From Candidatus Sulfotelmatobacter sp. (lineage in GTDB: Bacteria; Acidobacteriota; Terriglobia; Terriglobales; Acidobacteriaceae), in the NCBI GenBank assembly GCA_030040965.1, contig JASHOT010000080.1, forward strand, positions 1-33,227: a DNA stretch of 33,227 nt, in the 5' to 3' direction. Each line of letters opens with the position of its first letter. Within the stretch, counting starts at the first letter, position 1. Positions 1 to 8,190 of this stretch are shown here, piece after piece. A program made the position numbers and the translations under genes. The notes beneath the pieces are model-generated. The model saw nothing but the letters and a program-made list of their open reading frames with translations, had not been told where the DNA came from and searched no databases.

Positions 1-320
1 AATTCTCGGATAGCGCATGCAAATTACCCGAAAACATAGGGATAGCAGGCGGGGGAAGACTTCGAGCTTCATGAGATGCTTTCCAGGTACACCCAACGGA
101 TTTTACCGGACGCAGAAACTGGACGTTACTCCCGCCTTGTTAATGGCGCGTCACTCGAAAATGAAAATCATGTGAAAAACCGCGTGAGTTCAAGAAGCAG
201 TCACGGAAATCCAGCCAAAACCGAGCACGACCTTCAAAGTTTATTCACAAGCCATTTACCTTGTCTTGCTAACGTCAGGAGTTAGTGATTCCCGAATCGA
301 CCGCGTAATTGTCAACGACC
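1..320. other. intergenic region upstream of the TPR-sulfotransferase gene
   Basis: No convincing gene is seen. A 69-codon open frame starting near position 76 has no recognisable motif and no Shine-Dalgarno sequence. The stretch is visibly more AT-rich than the flanking coding DNA. A short inverted repeat (CTAAC/GTTAG, 270-285) lies about 40 bases before the sulfotransferase start. I could not fix a promoter with confidence. Confidence 0.5.
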
Positions 321-2018
321 ATGTCGCATTCTCCAAACCCGGCCGCGCCGCGGCAGGTGGCACCCCTGCTTGCGTTGGCCACTCAAGCCCTCAGGGCCGG
401 GCGGCCCGCCGATGCAATCTCGCCCTTGCACGATGCAGCGCAACTGGAGCCGTCTAATGCCTTTATCCAACACGATCTCGGCCTCGCTTGCCTAGAGACC
501 GGCCGCATACCGGATGCAATCGCTGCATTGCAGCGCGCCGTCACCAGTGATCCGCGCTACGGCGACGCATATTTCCGCATGGGAATCGCGCTGGAGAAGC
601 TGGGCGACATCCGCGGCGCACTCACCGCCTACAAGCGCACCACTGAATTACTCCCGACTTTGGCCGAGGCGTGGTTCCGCGCCGGCGCCCTGTTCCACAC
701 GCTGGGCTACCGCAACGATTCCAGCGGATGTTTCCGCCGTGCAGCGGTAACCGGAGGCCGGAACAGCTTTGGCCGCCTTGGCAGGGCACGGGCGCTGCTG
801 ATCGAAGATCGCAATCAGGAAGCCGAACAAGTATTGCGAGAGACGCTTGTGGCCGATCCGAGGAACGCCATGGCGTATGAGTTGCTGGGGAATCTGCTTT
901 CTGAGCTTGGCCGTTTCGACGAGGCCCGTGCGTGTTTCGAACGCGCCATCGCGATCGCGCCGCTGCTTGCGGGAAGCTACTACGATCTGGTCCGATGCCG
1001 TCCCATCACGCGCGATGACGAGGTTCTGCTTCGAGAGATGGAAGTCGGGTTGGCCACGCCAGGATTGGAAGCATGGCAACGCCTTCGGGTTCATCTCGCG
1101 ATCGGCAAGGCCGCCGAAGATCTTGGCAACTACGCCTTGGCCATGCAGCACTTCGACGCCGCAGATTCTGTCCGGCGCGCCTATGTGTCGTTTGACTCGG
1201 CTGCGTTCTCCACCGAGATCGACCGCCTGATCGCCCGCTGCACACCCGAATGGATCGCGCGAGCGCGCGAGCTTGGCAGCTCGGATGCCACGCCGGTGCT
1301 GATCGTCGGTATGCCACGATCAGGCACAACTCTCCTCGAGCAGATCATCTCCATGCATCCCGAAGTCGGAGCCGGCGCCGAGTTGCACTTTTGGAATCAG
1401 CGCGGCGCGGTGTGGCATGGTTGCGGTGTGAACGGCGGTGCGGATGAGAAACCATTCGTCTTCTCGGAGTTCCTGGCCACGGCGGCGGACGACTATGTCA
1501 GCGTGCTTCGCGCCATCGCGGCTAAGGCGGCGCGAGTGACCGACAAGATGCCGTTCAACTTCCTCTGGGCCGGGCTGATCCACGTGACGTTCCCGCGCGC
1601 AACCATCATCCATTGCCGCCGGGCTGCGATCGACACAGCGTTGTCGATCCATCAAACTCATTTCCAGCCGAGCCTCGCGTTTCCGACCGGAGGTGAGGAA
1701 TTGGTCGCCTATTTCCGCGACTACCGGCGGCTTATCGAACATTGGCGGAAAGTGCTTCCGGGGGATCGCTTCCTTGAGGTCGATTATGAAGACCTGACCC
1801 ATGATCCCGAGCCAATCATCCGGCGGATCATCGCGGCCTGCGGCCTGGCGTGGCATGACGCGTGTCTGCGTCCGGAAAATAATCCGCGACCGGTGAACAC
1901 CCCAAGCAAGTGGCAAGCGCGGCAGCCGATCTATCGGACTTCTGTCGAGCGTTGGCGTTGCTACGAACCTTGGCTCGGACCGCTGCGCGCGCTGGTCGAT
2001 CCTGAGCACAGGTCATGA
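321..2018 (+). CDS. TPR-repeat sulfotransferase family protein
   Basis: About 565 aa. The N-terminal half is a run of tetratricopeptide repeats (about residues 10-290), recognisable by recurring LG.A....G....A...Y.RA helices. The C-terminal half is a PAPS-dependent sulfotransferase domain. Its 5'-phosphosulfate loop GMPRSGTTLLEQ begins at about residue 330, and a 3'-phosphate segment (FPRATIIHCRR) follows later. Such fusions are known in Acidobacteria and Proteobacteria and are thought to sulfate a protein or carbohydrate acceptor held by the TPR array; the acceptor here is unknown. No signal peptide is seen, so it is probably cytosolic. A TTG at 309 extends the frame by four codons, but neither start has a clear Shine-Dalgarno sequence, so the ATG at 321 is preferred. 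It is followed by an intrinsic terminator at 2172-2204 and looks monocistronic. Confidence 0.88.
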   Translation: MSHSPNPAAPRQVAPLLALATQALRAGRPADAISPLHDAAQLEPSNAFIQHDLGLACLETGRIPDAIAALQRAVTSDPRYGDAYFRMGIALEKLGDIRGALTAYKRTTELLPTLAEAWFRAGALFHTLGYRNDSSGCFRRAAVTGGRNSFGRLGRARALLIEDRNQEAEQVLRETLVADPRNAMAYELLGNLLSELGRFDEARACFERAIAIAPLLAGSYYDLVRCRPITRDDEVLLREMEVGLATPGLEAWQRLRVHLAIGKAAEDLGNYALAMQHFDAADSVRRAYVSFDSAAFSTEIDRLIARCTPEWIARARELGSSDATPVLIVGMPRSGTTLLEQIISMHPEVGAGAELHFWNQRGAVWHGCGVNGGADEKPFVFSEFLATAADDYVSVLRAIAAKAARVTDKMPFNFLWAGLIHVTFPRATIIHCRRAAIDTALSIHQTHFQPSLAFPTGGEELVAYFRDYRRLIEHWRKVLPGDRFLEVDYEDLTHDPEPIIRRIIAACGLAWHDACLRPENNPRPVNTPSKWQARQPIYRTSVERWRCYEPWLGPLRALVDPEHRS

Positions 2019-2118
2019 CGTGTGTTTCAGCCGCACTCGGAAATTGCCCGGGCGTGATTCGGCTGATGCAAGGTAGACGTCGTCAACCGCGTGGAAAACT
2101 TGATCCTCTTTAACCGAA

Positions 2119-2147
2119 ACTTCACCTGATCGTCATCATGCTGTCAC
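2119..2147 (+). promoter_or_regulatory. Pho-box-like triple repeat, distal set
   Basis: Three heptamers (ACTTCAC, TCGTCAT, CTGTCAC) begin at 2119, 2130 and 2141, exactly 11 bp apart. The E. coli PhoB box is built of CTGTCAT-like heptamers at 11-bp spacing; the units here match it in 4, 5 and 7 of 7 positions. The downstream gene is a secreted phosphoesterase, which fits. Against it, an intrinsic terminator (2172-2204) lies between this set and the gene, and no good -10 follows at the right distance. Confidence 0.35.
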
Positions 2148-2171
2148 ATGGAGTCTTTAGAGTTTCTTGTT

Positions 2172-2204
2172 GACGGCCCAACACTTGGGCCGTCGTCGCT
2201 TTTT
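2172..2204 (+). terminator. intrinsic terminator after the TPR-sulfotransferase gene
   Basis: A perfect 10-bp stem (GACGGCCCAA at 2172-2181, pairing with 2185-2194) closes on a 3-base loop. A run of T follows at 2200-2204. It lies about 155 bp past the sulfotransferase stop codon. It would also stop any transcript begun at the distal Pho-box-like repeats, so it could alternatively act as a leader attenuator. Confidence 0.7.
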
Positions 2205-2222
2205 AAGACCAAGATGACGAAA

Positions 2223-2268
2223 ACGTAATCTCGGCGTCACGACGCTGTCCCTTTCTGAACGCTACACT
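2223..2268 (+). promoter_or_regulatory. Pho-box-like triple repeat with -10, proximal set
   Basis: A second set of heptamers (ACGTAAT, GCGTCAC, CTGTCCC) begins at 2223, 2234 and 2245, again exactly 11 bp apart. A -10-like TACACT follows at 2263-2268, 11 bp after the last unit, close to the spacing of PhoB-activated promoters. This set lies downstream of the terminator and about 130 bp before the phosphoesterase start, so it is the better promoter candidate. The first unit is a weak match. PhoB control is inferred from spacing and gene function. Confidence 0.4.
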
Positions 2269-2395
2269 GCTCGTCCTGGTGAACTTGATACTTTCGCGAA
2301 GCCCTGTTGAAGCTTGGGGAACTCGATAAAACCGCCACGAAGTCCTCTCTGGCAACGCTGTGTGACGAAAACAAATCCAAGAAGGAGAATGGTAA

Positions 2396-5287
2396 ATGTC
2401 ACAAACACGTGTTCGAAGTCGCTCTCGAAACAAGACTCGCAACAAGAGTCTGCGTGCGCTCGGTGGCCTGGTCGCGGCGGGGCTGAGCTTTTCGGGACTC
2501 GCTGCTGCGCAGTCACAGTACTACCCGACTTACTTCACCGGTCCGCAGCCGAACGGCTCGTGGGTAGTCAGCAATGGCCAGATCATCACACCGGCGGGCA
2601 CGCAGGTCAACCTTGGTATCCGGGTCCGTGCAAAAGCCATCGCGCTGAACCCCAACGTCAAAACTCACACCGCGGCCGTGCTCACCATGGGTACGTCGAC
2701 ATCCGATGGCAACGGAGCTGTCGAGGTGTTCGACACTAACACCGGCGTTGTGCTGCAGAACTACATTACGTTCGGTGAGGATCCGAGCGGCAGTTATAGC
2801 GGCATCGCTTATTCGGCGGACGGCAAGCACCTGCTGTTTAGCCAGGACAGCAGCTTTGTCACCGTCGCCAACGTCAATGCACAGGGCTTGCTGTCAGACA
2901 ATGCCCAGATCAGCGTGCCGCCGTTGCAGCCGGTGGATTCCTTCATCGCCTGCTTTCCGAACAGCCCTCCGGGCGCCTATGCGGTGCCCTGCGGCACCTT
3001 CTATAGTACGTACACTTCCTACCCTGGGGGCCTCGCGATCTCACAGGATGGCAGCAGCGCCTACGCCCTGCTGAACCAGAACGACACGCTCACCCAGCTC
3101 AACCTGGCTTCGAATCAGCAAGGTACCCAGATCCGCGTCGGCAACGCGCCACACAGCATCGTGATCAACGGCAGTGGCACTACGGCCTATGTCAGCAACG
3201 AAGGAGGCCGTGCCGCGACCGAGGCGGATTTCCAGATCTGGTCCGCCGGCACGGAAATTGTCGCTGACCCATTCGTGGGCGCTGCCATTACAGGAACGGT
3301 TTCTGTGGTTGATCTGTCTTCCATGACCGTCACAGCGAATATCTCGACTGGCGGCTTCCACCCAACCGGGATGGCCTTTTTCGGAGGCGAGCTGTTGGTC
3401 GCCAATACCTATAGCGACACCATCTCCGTTATCAACACGGCCACCAACACGGTGACCCGGACGATCCCCGTCGCTCTGCCGATCGGAGTGCCCGGCGCAG
3501 GCGAACCTGCCTACGGCGCCGCTCCGAACTCGATCTCGGTTGATGCCAAGAACGGGATTGCCTACGTCGCGCTTTACAATGCCAACGCGATCGCAGTTGT
3601 GAACCTTCTTCCTGGCGTGAAGAACGCCGTCGAGGGCATGATTCCGGTTGCCTATGCGCCCAGTTCGGTTGTGTTCGACGAGGCGCAAAACGCGCTGATC
3701 GTTGCCAACGACAAAGGCATCGGGACGCGCGATTCGTTCGAGTGCGACTACAACGTCTGCGACTACAACACCCACCAGGACAACGGCACCGTCAGCATCG
3801 TGCCCGTGCCGAATAGCGCGACCCTGACGGCCATGTCGAAACAGGTCTATGAGAACAACCACTGGGATCTGATCAAGAATATCGAGGCGGCCTCCGGCGG
3901 CAGCCCCAACACCAAGCCGACTGTAATCCCGGCGAAGATCGGCGATCCGTCGCTGATCAAGCACGTGTTCATGATCATTCGTGAAAACCGCACCTATGAT
4001 CAGATACTCGGCGACGTGGCAGCCGGCAACGGCGACCCCTCGCTTGCCGTATTCGGCGACGGCTCCGCAGCCGGCGGTACGCCCGTCACGCCGAACGCGC
4101 ATACTTGGATACAACGCTTTCCGCTGCTGGACAATTTCTACGACCCAAGCCGCCAGTCGGCTGACGGTCACCAGTGGATCACCGAGGGCATGGCACCCTA
4201 TGCCGACGATATCCAGTCGCCTGACTGGGTCCGCAGCTATCCGGGCGGGAACGCTGGCGATGCACTGGCCTATCAGAACAAGGGCTTCCTGTTCTCGGAG
4301 GCGGCGGCGGCCGGTTTGTCAGTAAAACTCTACGGCGAATACGTGGAGAACGATACCTTCCTGCAGCCGGACGGGTCGACACAGGAGCCGAGCTGGACCG
4401 ACTTCTATAACGACTCGCAGAACTTCGAGAATGGTCTGGAAACGACGCTGTACTATCAGAACACCGTCCAGGCGGAATCCTCGATCCCGGCCGTCTATCA
4501 GCACCTGATTACAAACTTCCCGCAATTCGATCTGGGCATTCCCGATCAATTCCGCGTTGATCTGTGGGTTCAGGACTTCAACAATGACGTAACTAACGGC
4601 ACGGTGCCATCGTTGACCATGCTGTGGATCATGTGCGATCACACCGGCGGCCCGCCAGTCCCGATCGCCGAAGAAGCCGATAACGACCTGGCCGTTGGAC
4701 GAATTATCGACTACATCAGCCACAGCCCGGTATGGTCCACGTCGGCGATCTTCATCGAGGAAGACGACGCACAGAACGGAGTTGACCACATCGACGGACA
4801 TCGCAGTCCGGGCTATATCGTCAGCCCATACGCCGTGCAGAACGGGCCCACCGACCACACCTACTACACGCAGGTCAACATGACTCGGACGATCGAGCAA
4901 GTCCTCGGTCTGGCGCCCATGAACCAGTTCGACCTTATTGCTTCACCCATGAGGACGGACTTCACCAACAACCCGCCCCAGGCTAACTTCGATCCGTGGA
5001 CGCATGTGCCGAACCAGGTCGCACTGACTGAGGGCGTCACAGCAAGCACGGACAATCCAAATGACAGCAAGAAGGTCAGAGCCCTGCGGAAGGCTTGGCT
5101 GCAGAAGAAGGCGGAAATCTTCGCCGGCAAACTGACCAAGCCCGACTCCGAGGACCCGGACACCGTGAACCATTTGAACTGGTACATGACCACCGGGTTC
5201 AGGGTTCCCTATCCGGGCGAGAGCACGGTTCGTCCGCCGAGCGAGTTCAACAACCCGGCGCCGCTCAAGGCTGACGACGACGACTAA
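2396..5287 (+). CDS. secreted YncE-type beta-propeller fused to phosphoesterase (PF04185-type) domain
   Basis: 963 aa. A long basic N-region and hydrophobic core end near residue 40 (GLAAAQS), a signal peptide for export. Residues about 60-480 form a YncE-like seven-bladed propeller, with blade motifs such as VSVVDLSSMTV and ISVINTATNTV. Residues about 515-900 form an alkaline-phosphatase-superfamily phosphoesterase (phospholipase C/AcpA type). The metal- and substrate-binding ENRTYDQ motif has E530-N531, and the acidic pair is D790-D791 in EEDDAQNG, followed by HIDGHRSP. The family hydrolyses phosphomonoesters or phospholipids outside the cytoplasm; the substrate here is unknown. The ATG has a strong Shine-Dalgarno sequence (AAGGAG at about 2382). 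Pho-box-like repeats lie upstream and a terminator lies 24 bp downstream. It appears monocistronic. Confidence 0.9.
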   Translation: MSQTRVRSRSRNKTRNKSLRALGGLVAAGLSFSGLAAAQSQYYPTYFTGPQPNGSWVVSNGQIITPAGTQVNLGIRVRAKAIALNPNVKTHTAAVLTMGTSTSDGNGAVEVFDTNTGVVLQNYITFGEDPSGSYSGIAYSADGKHLLFSQDSSFVTVANVNAQGLLSDNAQISVPPLQPVDSFIACFPNSPPGAYAVPCGTFYSTYTSYPGGLAISQDGSSAYALLNQNDTLTQLNLASNQQGTQIRVGNAPHSIVINGSGTTAYVSNEGGRAATEADFQIWSAGTEIVADPFVGAAITGTVSVVDLSSMTVTANISTGGFHPTGMAFFGGELLVANTYSDTISVINTATNTVTRTIPVALPIGVPGAGEPAYGAAPNSISVDAKNGIAYVALYNANAIAVVNLLPGVKNAVEGMIPVAYAPSSVVFDEAQNALIVANDKGIGTRDSFECDYNVCDYNTHQDNGTVSIVPVPNSATLTAMSKQVYENNHWDLIKNIEAASGGSPNTKPTVIPAKIGDPSLIKHVFMIIRENRTYDQILGDVAAGNGDPSLAVFGDGSAAGGTPVTPNAHTWIQRFPLLDNFYDPSRQSADGHQWITEGMAPYADDIQSPDWVRSYPGGNAGDALAYQNKGFLFSEAAAAGLSVKLYGEYVENDTFLQPDGSTQEPSWTDFYNDSQNFENGLETTLYYQNTVQAESSIPAVYQHLITNFPQFDLGIPDQFRVDLWVQDFNNDVTNGTVPSLTMLWIMCDHTGGPPVPIAEEADNDLAVGRIIDYISHSPVWSTSAIFIEEDDAQNGVDHIDGHRSPGYIVSPYAVQNGPTDHTYYTQVNMTRTIEQVLGLAPMNQFDLIASPMRTDFTNNPPQANFDPWTHVPNQVALTEGVTASTDNPNDSKKVRALRKAWLQKKAEIFAGKLTKPDSEDPDTVNHLNWYMTTGFRVPYPGESTVRPPSEFNNPAPLKADDDD

Positions 5288-5310
5288 ACACCCTTCCCAA
5301 CCGCAACAAT

Positions 5311-5348
5311 CCCTCTCCCCGAACGATCGGGGAGAGGGTTTTCTTTTT
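5311..5348 (+). terminator. strong intrinsic terminator after the phosphoesterase gene
   Basis: A perfect 12-bp GC-rich stem (CCCTCTCCCCGA at 5311-5322 with 5327-5338) carries a 4-base ACGA loop. It is followed directly by a T-rich tract (TTTTCTTTTT, 5339-5348). This is the clearest terminator in the window and isolates the phosphoesterase gene from the HTH operon downstream. Confidence 0.9.
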
Positions 5349-5568
5349 GCGGGTCAAAGCCTGAAACTTCCAACAATCTGCGCCGATAACGGTGGAATCC
5401 TCAAAACAAAACCAGCTATCCTTTGGATAGAAACATCTGTGATGTTGACAGTATGGTCGAAACGCGGAGGGATAATCCGTTCTACACTTATCTTTTACTG
5501 CGAATCGTTGTGGCCTCAAAAACTCTAAGCGGCGAAGAGCGTAACGTAAAAGGCCGCTCTGAGAGACT

Positions 5569-5886
5569 ATGACGAAAGCGACCAAGAGACGCGGATCACC
5601 AAACGTCCAGCCCGAAGTCCTGAAGGGCTGGCAGCATATCGCAGCATTCCTTGGCGAACCGCCATCCGTCGTCCAGCGCTGGGCGTCAGAGGGAATGCCG
5701 GTTCGCAAACAGGGTCGGTATGTGGAAACGACGCCCGATGAACTCAATGCCTGGCTCGGAAAGGAATCGGGCAAGCCGGTTCACGTCGCGACAGATGAGA
5801 CGGACCTTACGGCAGAACTGAAACGCGGGCTGTCGTTTGTGCGCAAAGAAGCCGAAGATAAGGCGGCACAGCCCAAACGGAAATGA
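5569..5886 (+). CDS. small helix-turn-helix protein (MerR/excisionase-like)
   Basis: 105 aa. Residues about 18-66 (from VLKGWQHIAAFLGEPP through RWASEGMPVRKQGRYV to DELNAWL) follow the excisionase/MerR-like winged HTH pattern: a helix choosing the site, QRW in the recognition region, a basic wing, and a final DELNAWL helix. This domain is widespread in Acidobacteria, often attached to other modules; here it stands alone. The charged tail (about 67-105) ends KAAQPKRK. Its stop overlaps the start of the next gene (ATGA), implying translational coupling. DNA binding is inferred from the fold; the target is unknown. No strong Shine-Dalgarno sequence precedes the ATG. Confidence 0.7.
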   Translation: MTKATKRRGSPNVQPEVLKGWQHIAAFLGEPPSVVQRWASEGMPVRKQGRYVETTPDELNAWLGKESGKPVHVATDETDLTAELKRGLSFVRKEAEDKAAQPKRK

Positions 5887-6074
5887 AGAAACCGACAATT
5901 GGCGTCACGAAGTGGCTGAACGACATCCCCATTGACGCGGTCTGCACTGCCTGCGCCGGCGCTACCTTCAGAGCCTCGGGCACAAGCCATCGCCCTAACC
6001 GCGAGGAGTACCAGAAGTCCCTGCAATCACAATTTGATGAACCCTTGAAGCTGGTACACGCTGACGAGTCATAG
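5883..6074 (+). CDS. 63-aa hypothetical protein with CxxC motif
   Basis: This tiny gene starts inside the stop codon of the HTH gene (ATGA, 5883-5886). The product has a single CxxC (VCTACAG, about residues 20-26) after a WLNDIPIDA segment, and a C-terminal part (YQKSLQSQFDEPLKLVH) that looks helical. The CxxC could hold half of a zinc site or act in thiol chemistry; a lone pair would need other ligands or a dimer. No signal peptide is seen. Overlap with the HTH gene and the 24-bp gap to the CocE gene argue that the frame is real. Function unknown. Confidence 0.6.
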   Translation: MKKPTIGVTKWLNDIPIDAVCTACAGATFRASGTSHRPNREEYQKSLQSQFDEPLKLVHADES

Positions 6075-6098
6075 ACCGGAACAGGGAGACTATAGGAA

Positions 6099-8078
6099 AT
6101 GAAAAATTTCTCGCCGGAAAGGACTAGACGGTTGCTGGCTATCTGCGCGGTCGCCGCTGTTCTGATGGGCTGGCGGCCGTTACCAGTATTTGCCCAGGCG
6201 CGACAGGGCGATGACGCTTTGCGCGCGCAAAGAGAAGCGACCGAGAAGGAACTGGAGTCGATCGCCATCATCGATCGCAAGGTGATGGTACCGATGCGCG
6301 ATGGCAAGCGAATGCAAGCGGATATCTACCGTCCGAAGGATCAGTCGAAGAAATATCCCATCATCTTCTCCCGCACGCCTTACAACTTCAACTATTGGGA
6401 TATCCAACTGGGCGCCCCACGCGACATGAAGAATGAGCTGGACACCGTGAAGCGCGGCTACGCGTATGTCGAAATGAATGAACGCGGCCGCTATTTCTCC
6501 GAAGGCGACTATGAGATTCTTGGCCCGCCGCTGACCGATTCCGATGACGAGCTGGATTGGATGAGTTCACAGCCATGGTCGAATGGAAAAGTTGGGCTGA
6601 TCGGATGCTCTTCGACGGCCGAATGGCAGCTGGCAGTAGCGGCCCGTGGCAACAAAGCTTTATCTACGTTTATTCCAATGGGCTTTGGCGCGGGAGTCGG
6701 ACGTGTGGCCCCTTATTACGAGCAGGGCAACTGGTTTCGCGGCGGCGCTGTACAGATGCTGTTCATGATGTGGTTGCGTGATTACGGCTTTCAGACTGGC
6801 GTACGTCCCATGTTTCCCGAGGGAACCTCGCAACAGGATCTAATCACGGCGGCGACGTTCTACGATCTGCATCCCCATGCATCGCCAGTCGACTGGTTGA
6901 AAGCTGTCTGGTATCTGCCCGAGAAGGACATACTGAAGTCGGTGGGCGCCGGCAGCGGCATCTTTGCCAGTGTGACTCCGGGCGTCACGCACGGAAACAT
7001 GATTGCGCGAACCCCCAATGACCCGGCCTGGTACAAGGGTGGATTGTGGAACGACAGCATGACCATCAACAAGCCAGGGTTGTGGTTCATGAGCTGGTAT
7101 GACGTGAGCGTTGGGCCGAATCTTGCCGCCTACAACTTCGTCCGCAAAACCGCGCGGGCAGACATTGCCAACGAACAATATGCAGTGATTGCTCCGACAT
7201 TGCACTGCGGCTACAAGCGCGCCGAAGCTAACACAGTGGTGGGCGAGCGCGACATGGGCGATGCTCGTCTTGACTACGACTCGCTTATCAATGGCTGGTT
7301 TGACTACTTTCTGAAAGGCGAGCAGAACGGCATCCTGGAGAAGACGCCACGGGTCCGTTACTACACGATGGGCAGCAACAAGTGGCAAACATCGGACACC
7401 TGGCCGCCGGCTGGCGCAAAACCGGTCACTTACTACTTCGGAAGCGAGGGCAAGGCAAACACGATGTACGGCGATGGGACGTTGACAACAACGCCAGTGG
7501 CTAAGGATCAGCCTGACGAATTTGTCTATGACCCGATGAATCCCGTGACAACCTACGGCGGCGGATTCTGCTGCATGGGTTCTTCTTACAAACCAGGTGC
7601 GCTGGACCAGCGGCCGATGGAAACACGCAATGACATCCTCGTCTACACTACAGAACCGTTCCAACAAGGCATGGAGGTGAGCGGTCCGATCGATGTCACC
7701 TTATATGTCTCGAGCGATGCCAGAGATACCGATTTTACAATCAAGGTTATTGATGTGCTCCCGGACGGCACCGCTTACAACCTCGCCGACAACATCCAAC
7801 GCGTGCGCTATCGCGAGGGTTATGACAAGCCGCCCGTATGGATGGAAAAAGGAAAGGTCTACAAGGTCACGCTGCAACCGGCACAGACCAGCAACTACTT
7901 CGCAGCCGGTGACAGGCTGCGCGTTGAAGTGAGCAGCAGCAACTTTCCGCGCTTCGATCGCAATTTAAACACAGGCGGAAACAATTACGACGAGACAGCC
8001 GGAGTTATTGCACACAACGAAGTCCACCATTCGCGGCAGTACCCAAGCAGCATTACTCTGAGCGTTGTCAGCCACTAG
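6099..8078 (+). CDS. secreted CocE/NonD family hydrolase (X-Pro dipeptidyl-peptidase S15 family)
   Basis: 659 aa. A signal peptide (about residues 1-32, core [14 protein letters not shown], ending PVFAQA) indicates export. An alpha/beta-hydrolase domain follows, then the C-terminal jelly-roll domain typical of CocE and X-Pro peptidases (about 520-655, [20 protein letters not shown] to [19 protein letters not shown]). The inferred catalytic triad is S171 (in [11 protein letters not shown]), D335 (in MSWYDVSVG) and H369 (in TLHCGY). The nucleophile elbow reads G-C-S-S-T-A, not the usual G-x-S-Y-x-G. Family members cleave acyl esters, amides or Xaa-Pro peptides; the substrate is not predictable. 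The start is supported by GGGAGA at 6083-6088. It lies 24 bp after the CxxC gene, so it is probably co-transcribed. Confidence 0.9.
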   Translation: MKNFSPERTRRLLAICAVAAVLMGWRPLPVFAQARQGDDALRAQREATEKELESIAIIDRKVMVPMRDGKRMQADIYRPKDQSKKYPIIFSRTPYNFNYWDIQLGAPRDMKNELDTVKRGYAYVEMNERGRYFSEGDYEILGPPLTDSDDELDWMSSQPWSNGKVGLIGCSSTAEWQLAVAARGNKALSTFIPMGFGAGVGRVAPYYEQGNWFRGGAVQMLFMMWLRDYGFQTGVRPMFPEGTSQQDLITAATFYDLHPHASPVDWLKAVWYLPEKDILKSVGAGSGIFASVTPGVTHGNMIARTPNDPAWYKGGLWNDSMTINKPGLWFMSWYDVSVGPNLAAYNFVRKTARADIANEQYAVIAPTLHCGYKRAEANTVVGERDMGDARLDYDSLINGWFDYFLKGEQNGILEKTPRVRYYTMGSNKWQTSDTWPPAGAKPVTYYFGSEGKANTMYGDGTLTTTPVAKDQPDEFVYDPMNPVTTYGGGFCCMGSSYKPGALDQRPMETRNDILVYTTEPFQQGMEVSGPIDVTLYVSSDARDTDFTIKVIDVLPDGTAYNLADNIQRVRYREGYDKPPVWMEKGKVYKVTLQPAQTSNYFAAGDRLRVEVSSSNFPRFDRNLNTGGNNYDETAGVIAHNEVHHSRQYPSSITLSVVSH

Positions 8079-8190
8079 CTCTCCCATTAAGAACGCTGCT
8101 GAAAAGGCGACTCGCGACCCGTCGTACAGCGCAAAGCGCGACCATGCGAAAAAAAGATACTTGCAACGAGCCTGGGACGTCTGCTTTGTC

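Noticed and set aside
76-285. 69-codon open frame in the first intergenic region
   Set aside because: No ribosome-binding site, no recognisable motif, and composition unlike the neighbouring coding DNA.
3041-4171. 376-codon frame on the minus strand inside the phosphoesterase gene
   Set aside because: Lies wholly antisense to a gene with clear domains; long antisense frames are expected in GC-rich DNA.
5445-5476. TTGACA and GATAAT as a promoter for the HTH operon
   Set aside because: The spacer is 20 bp, longer than the usual 16-18, so I do not rely on it; it remains possible for an activated promoter.
5265-5774. 169-codon minus-strand frame over the terminator and the HTH gene
   Set aside because: It crosses a strong terminator hairpin and is antisense to the HTH gene, with no motif of its own.
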